From Notoacmeibacter ruber (lineage in GTDB: Bacteria; Pseudomonadota; Alphaproteobacteria; Rhizobiales; Rhizobiaceae): a stretch of 14,467 bases of DNA. The stretch is taken from positions 1 to 14,467 of the forward strand of contig NZ_RCWN01000004.1 of assembly GCF_003668555.1 (NCBI RefSeq), in the 5' to 3' direction. Shown here piece by piece: positions 14,405 to 14,467 of this stretch. The translations under genes and the position numbers were made by a program. The notes under the pieces were generated by a model. The model did no database searches, was not told where the DNA came from, and saw nothing but the letters and a program-made list of their open reading frames with translations. Position 1 is the stretch's first letter. Every line of letters starts with the position of its first letter.

Positions 14405-14467
14405 GGTGTACCCTACCGTGACAGCCCTCGGCGACATTCGCGGTATGTCACATCGGAGTTGACCTCG
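14405..14467 (-). repeat. Right copy of 63-bp perfect terminal inverted repeat
   Basis: This is the exact reverse complement of bases 1-63. It lies about 140 bases upstream of the protease-like operon, so any outward or inward promoter in the repeat could affect that operon. Only 112 bases separate it from ATG 14292. Confidence 0.9.

Noticed and set aside
1..14467. CRISPR array or rRNA gene
   Set aside because: No regularly spaced repeats and no rRNA-like sequence were seen on reading both strands.

Overview
The window looks like accessory DNA from an alphaproteobacterium, most likely a member of the Hyphomicrobiales (rhizobia/Agrobacterium/Ochrobactrum-like). This rests on moderately high GC, the types of IS remnant, the style of the integrase and short intergenic repeats that resemble rhizobial ones. 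The genus cannot be fixed from sequence alone. The window is bounded by a perfect 63-bp inverted repeat (1-63 and 14405-14467). It is therefore either an element or composite structure with such ends, or an assembly segment that stops at two inverted copies of the same repeated element.

Layout. (i) 233-1099, minus strand: an intact transglutaminase-like cysteine hydrolase, preceded by a C-terminal scrap of its former operon partner. That partner was cut by an IS5-family (IS427-like) element at about 1277-2124. (ii) 2125-6311, minus strand: a compact three-gene operon and the most interesting part of the window. In transcription order it holds a ComEC-like metallo-beta-lactamase (MBL)-fold hydrolase gene with two single-base frameshifts, a 762-residue fusion of ubiquitin-conjugation domains (E2-like, ThiF/E1-like, JAB/JAMM peptidase), and a 244-residue four-helix membrane protein. 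(iii) 6638-7020: the tail of an IS21-type istB gene. (iv) 7021-7809: an alpha/beta hydrolase. (v) 8410-10005: a tyrosine integrase with a likely attachment site upstream (10091-10111) that matches the 3' end of a tRNA. (vi) 10200-10982: non-coding or decayed DNA. (vii) 10983-12025, plus strand: two overlapping genes for a small secreted cysteine-containing protein and a single-span membrane protein. They converge on (viii) 12029-14265, minus strand: two overlapping paralogues of a secreted ClpP/crotonase-fold serine protease family. The first-transcribed copy has lost the catalytic Ser and His; the second keeps both.

How the genes may work together. The 2125-6311 operon parallels type II CBASS: a 'sensor' gene, then an E1-E2 ligase (Cap2), a JAB deconjugase (Cap3) and a membrane effector. 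Here an MBL-fold protein takes the place of the CD-NTase, and ligase and deconjugase are fused in one chain. The MBL protein ends in a small-residue-rich tail with a terminal glycine, so it is a plausible conjugation substrate. This is inference; no CD-NTase or ubiquitin-like gene is present. In this copy the MBL gene is broken twice, so the system may be inactive unless the breaks are sequencing errors. The envelope-directed gene set at 10983-14265 may be a second functional unit, but it has no recognisable function beyond its protein families.
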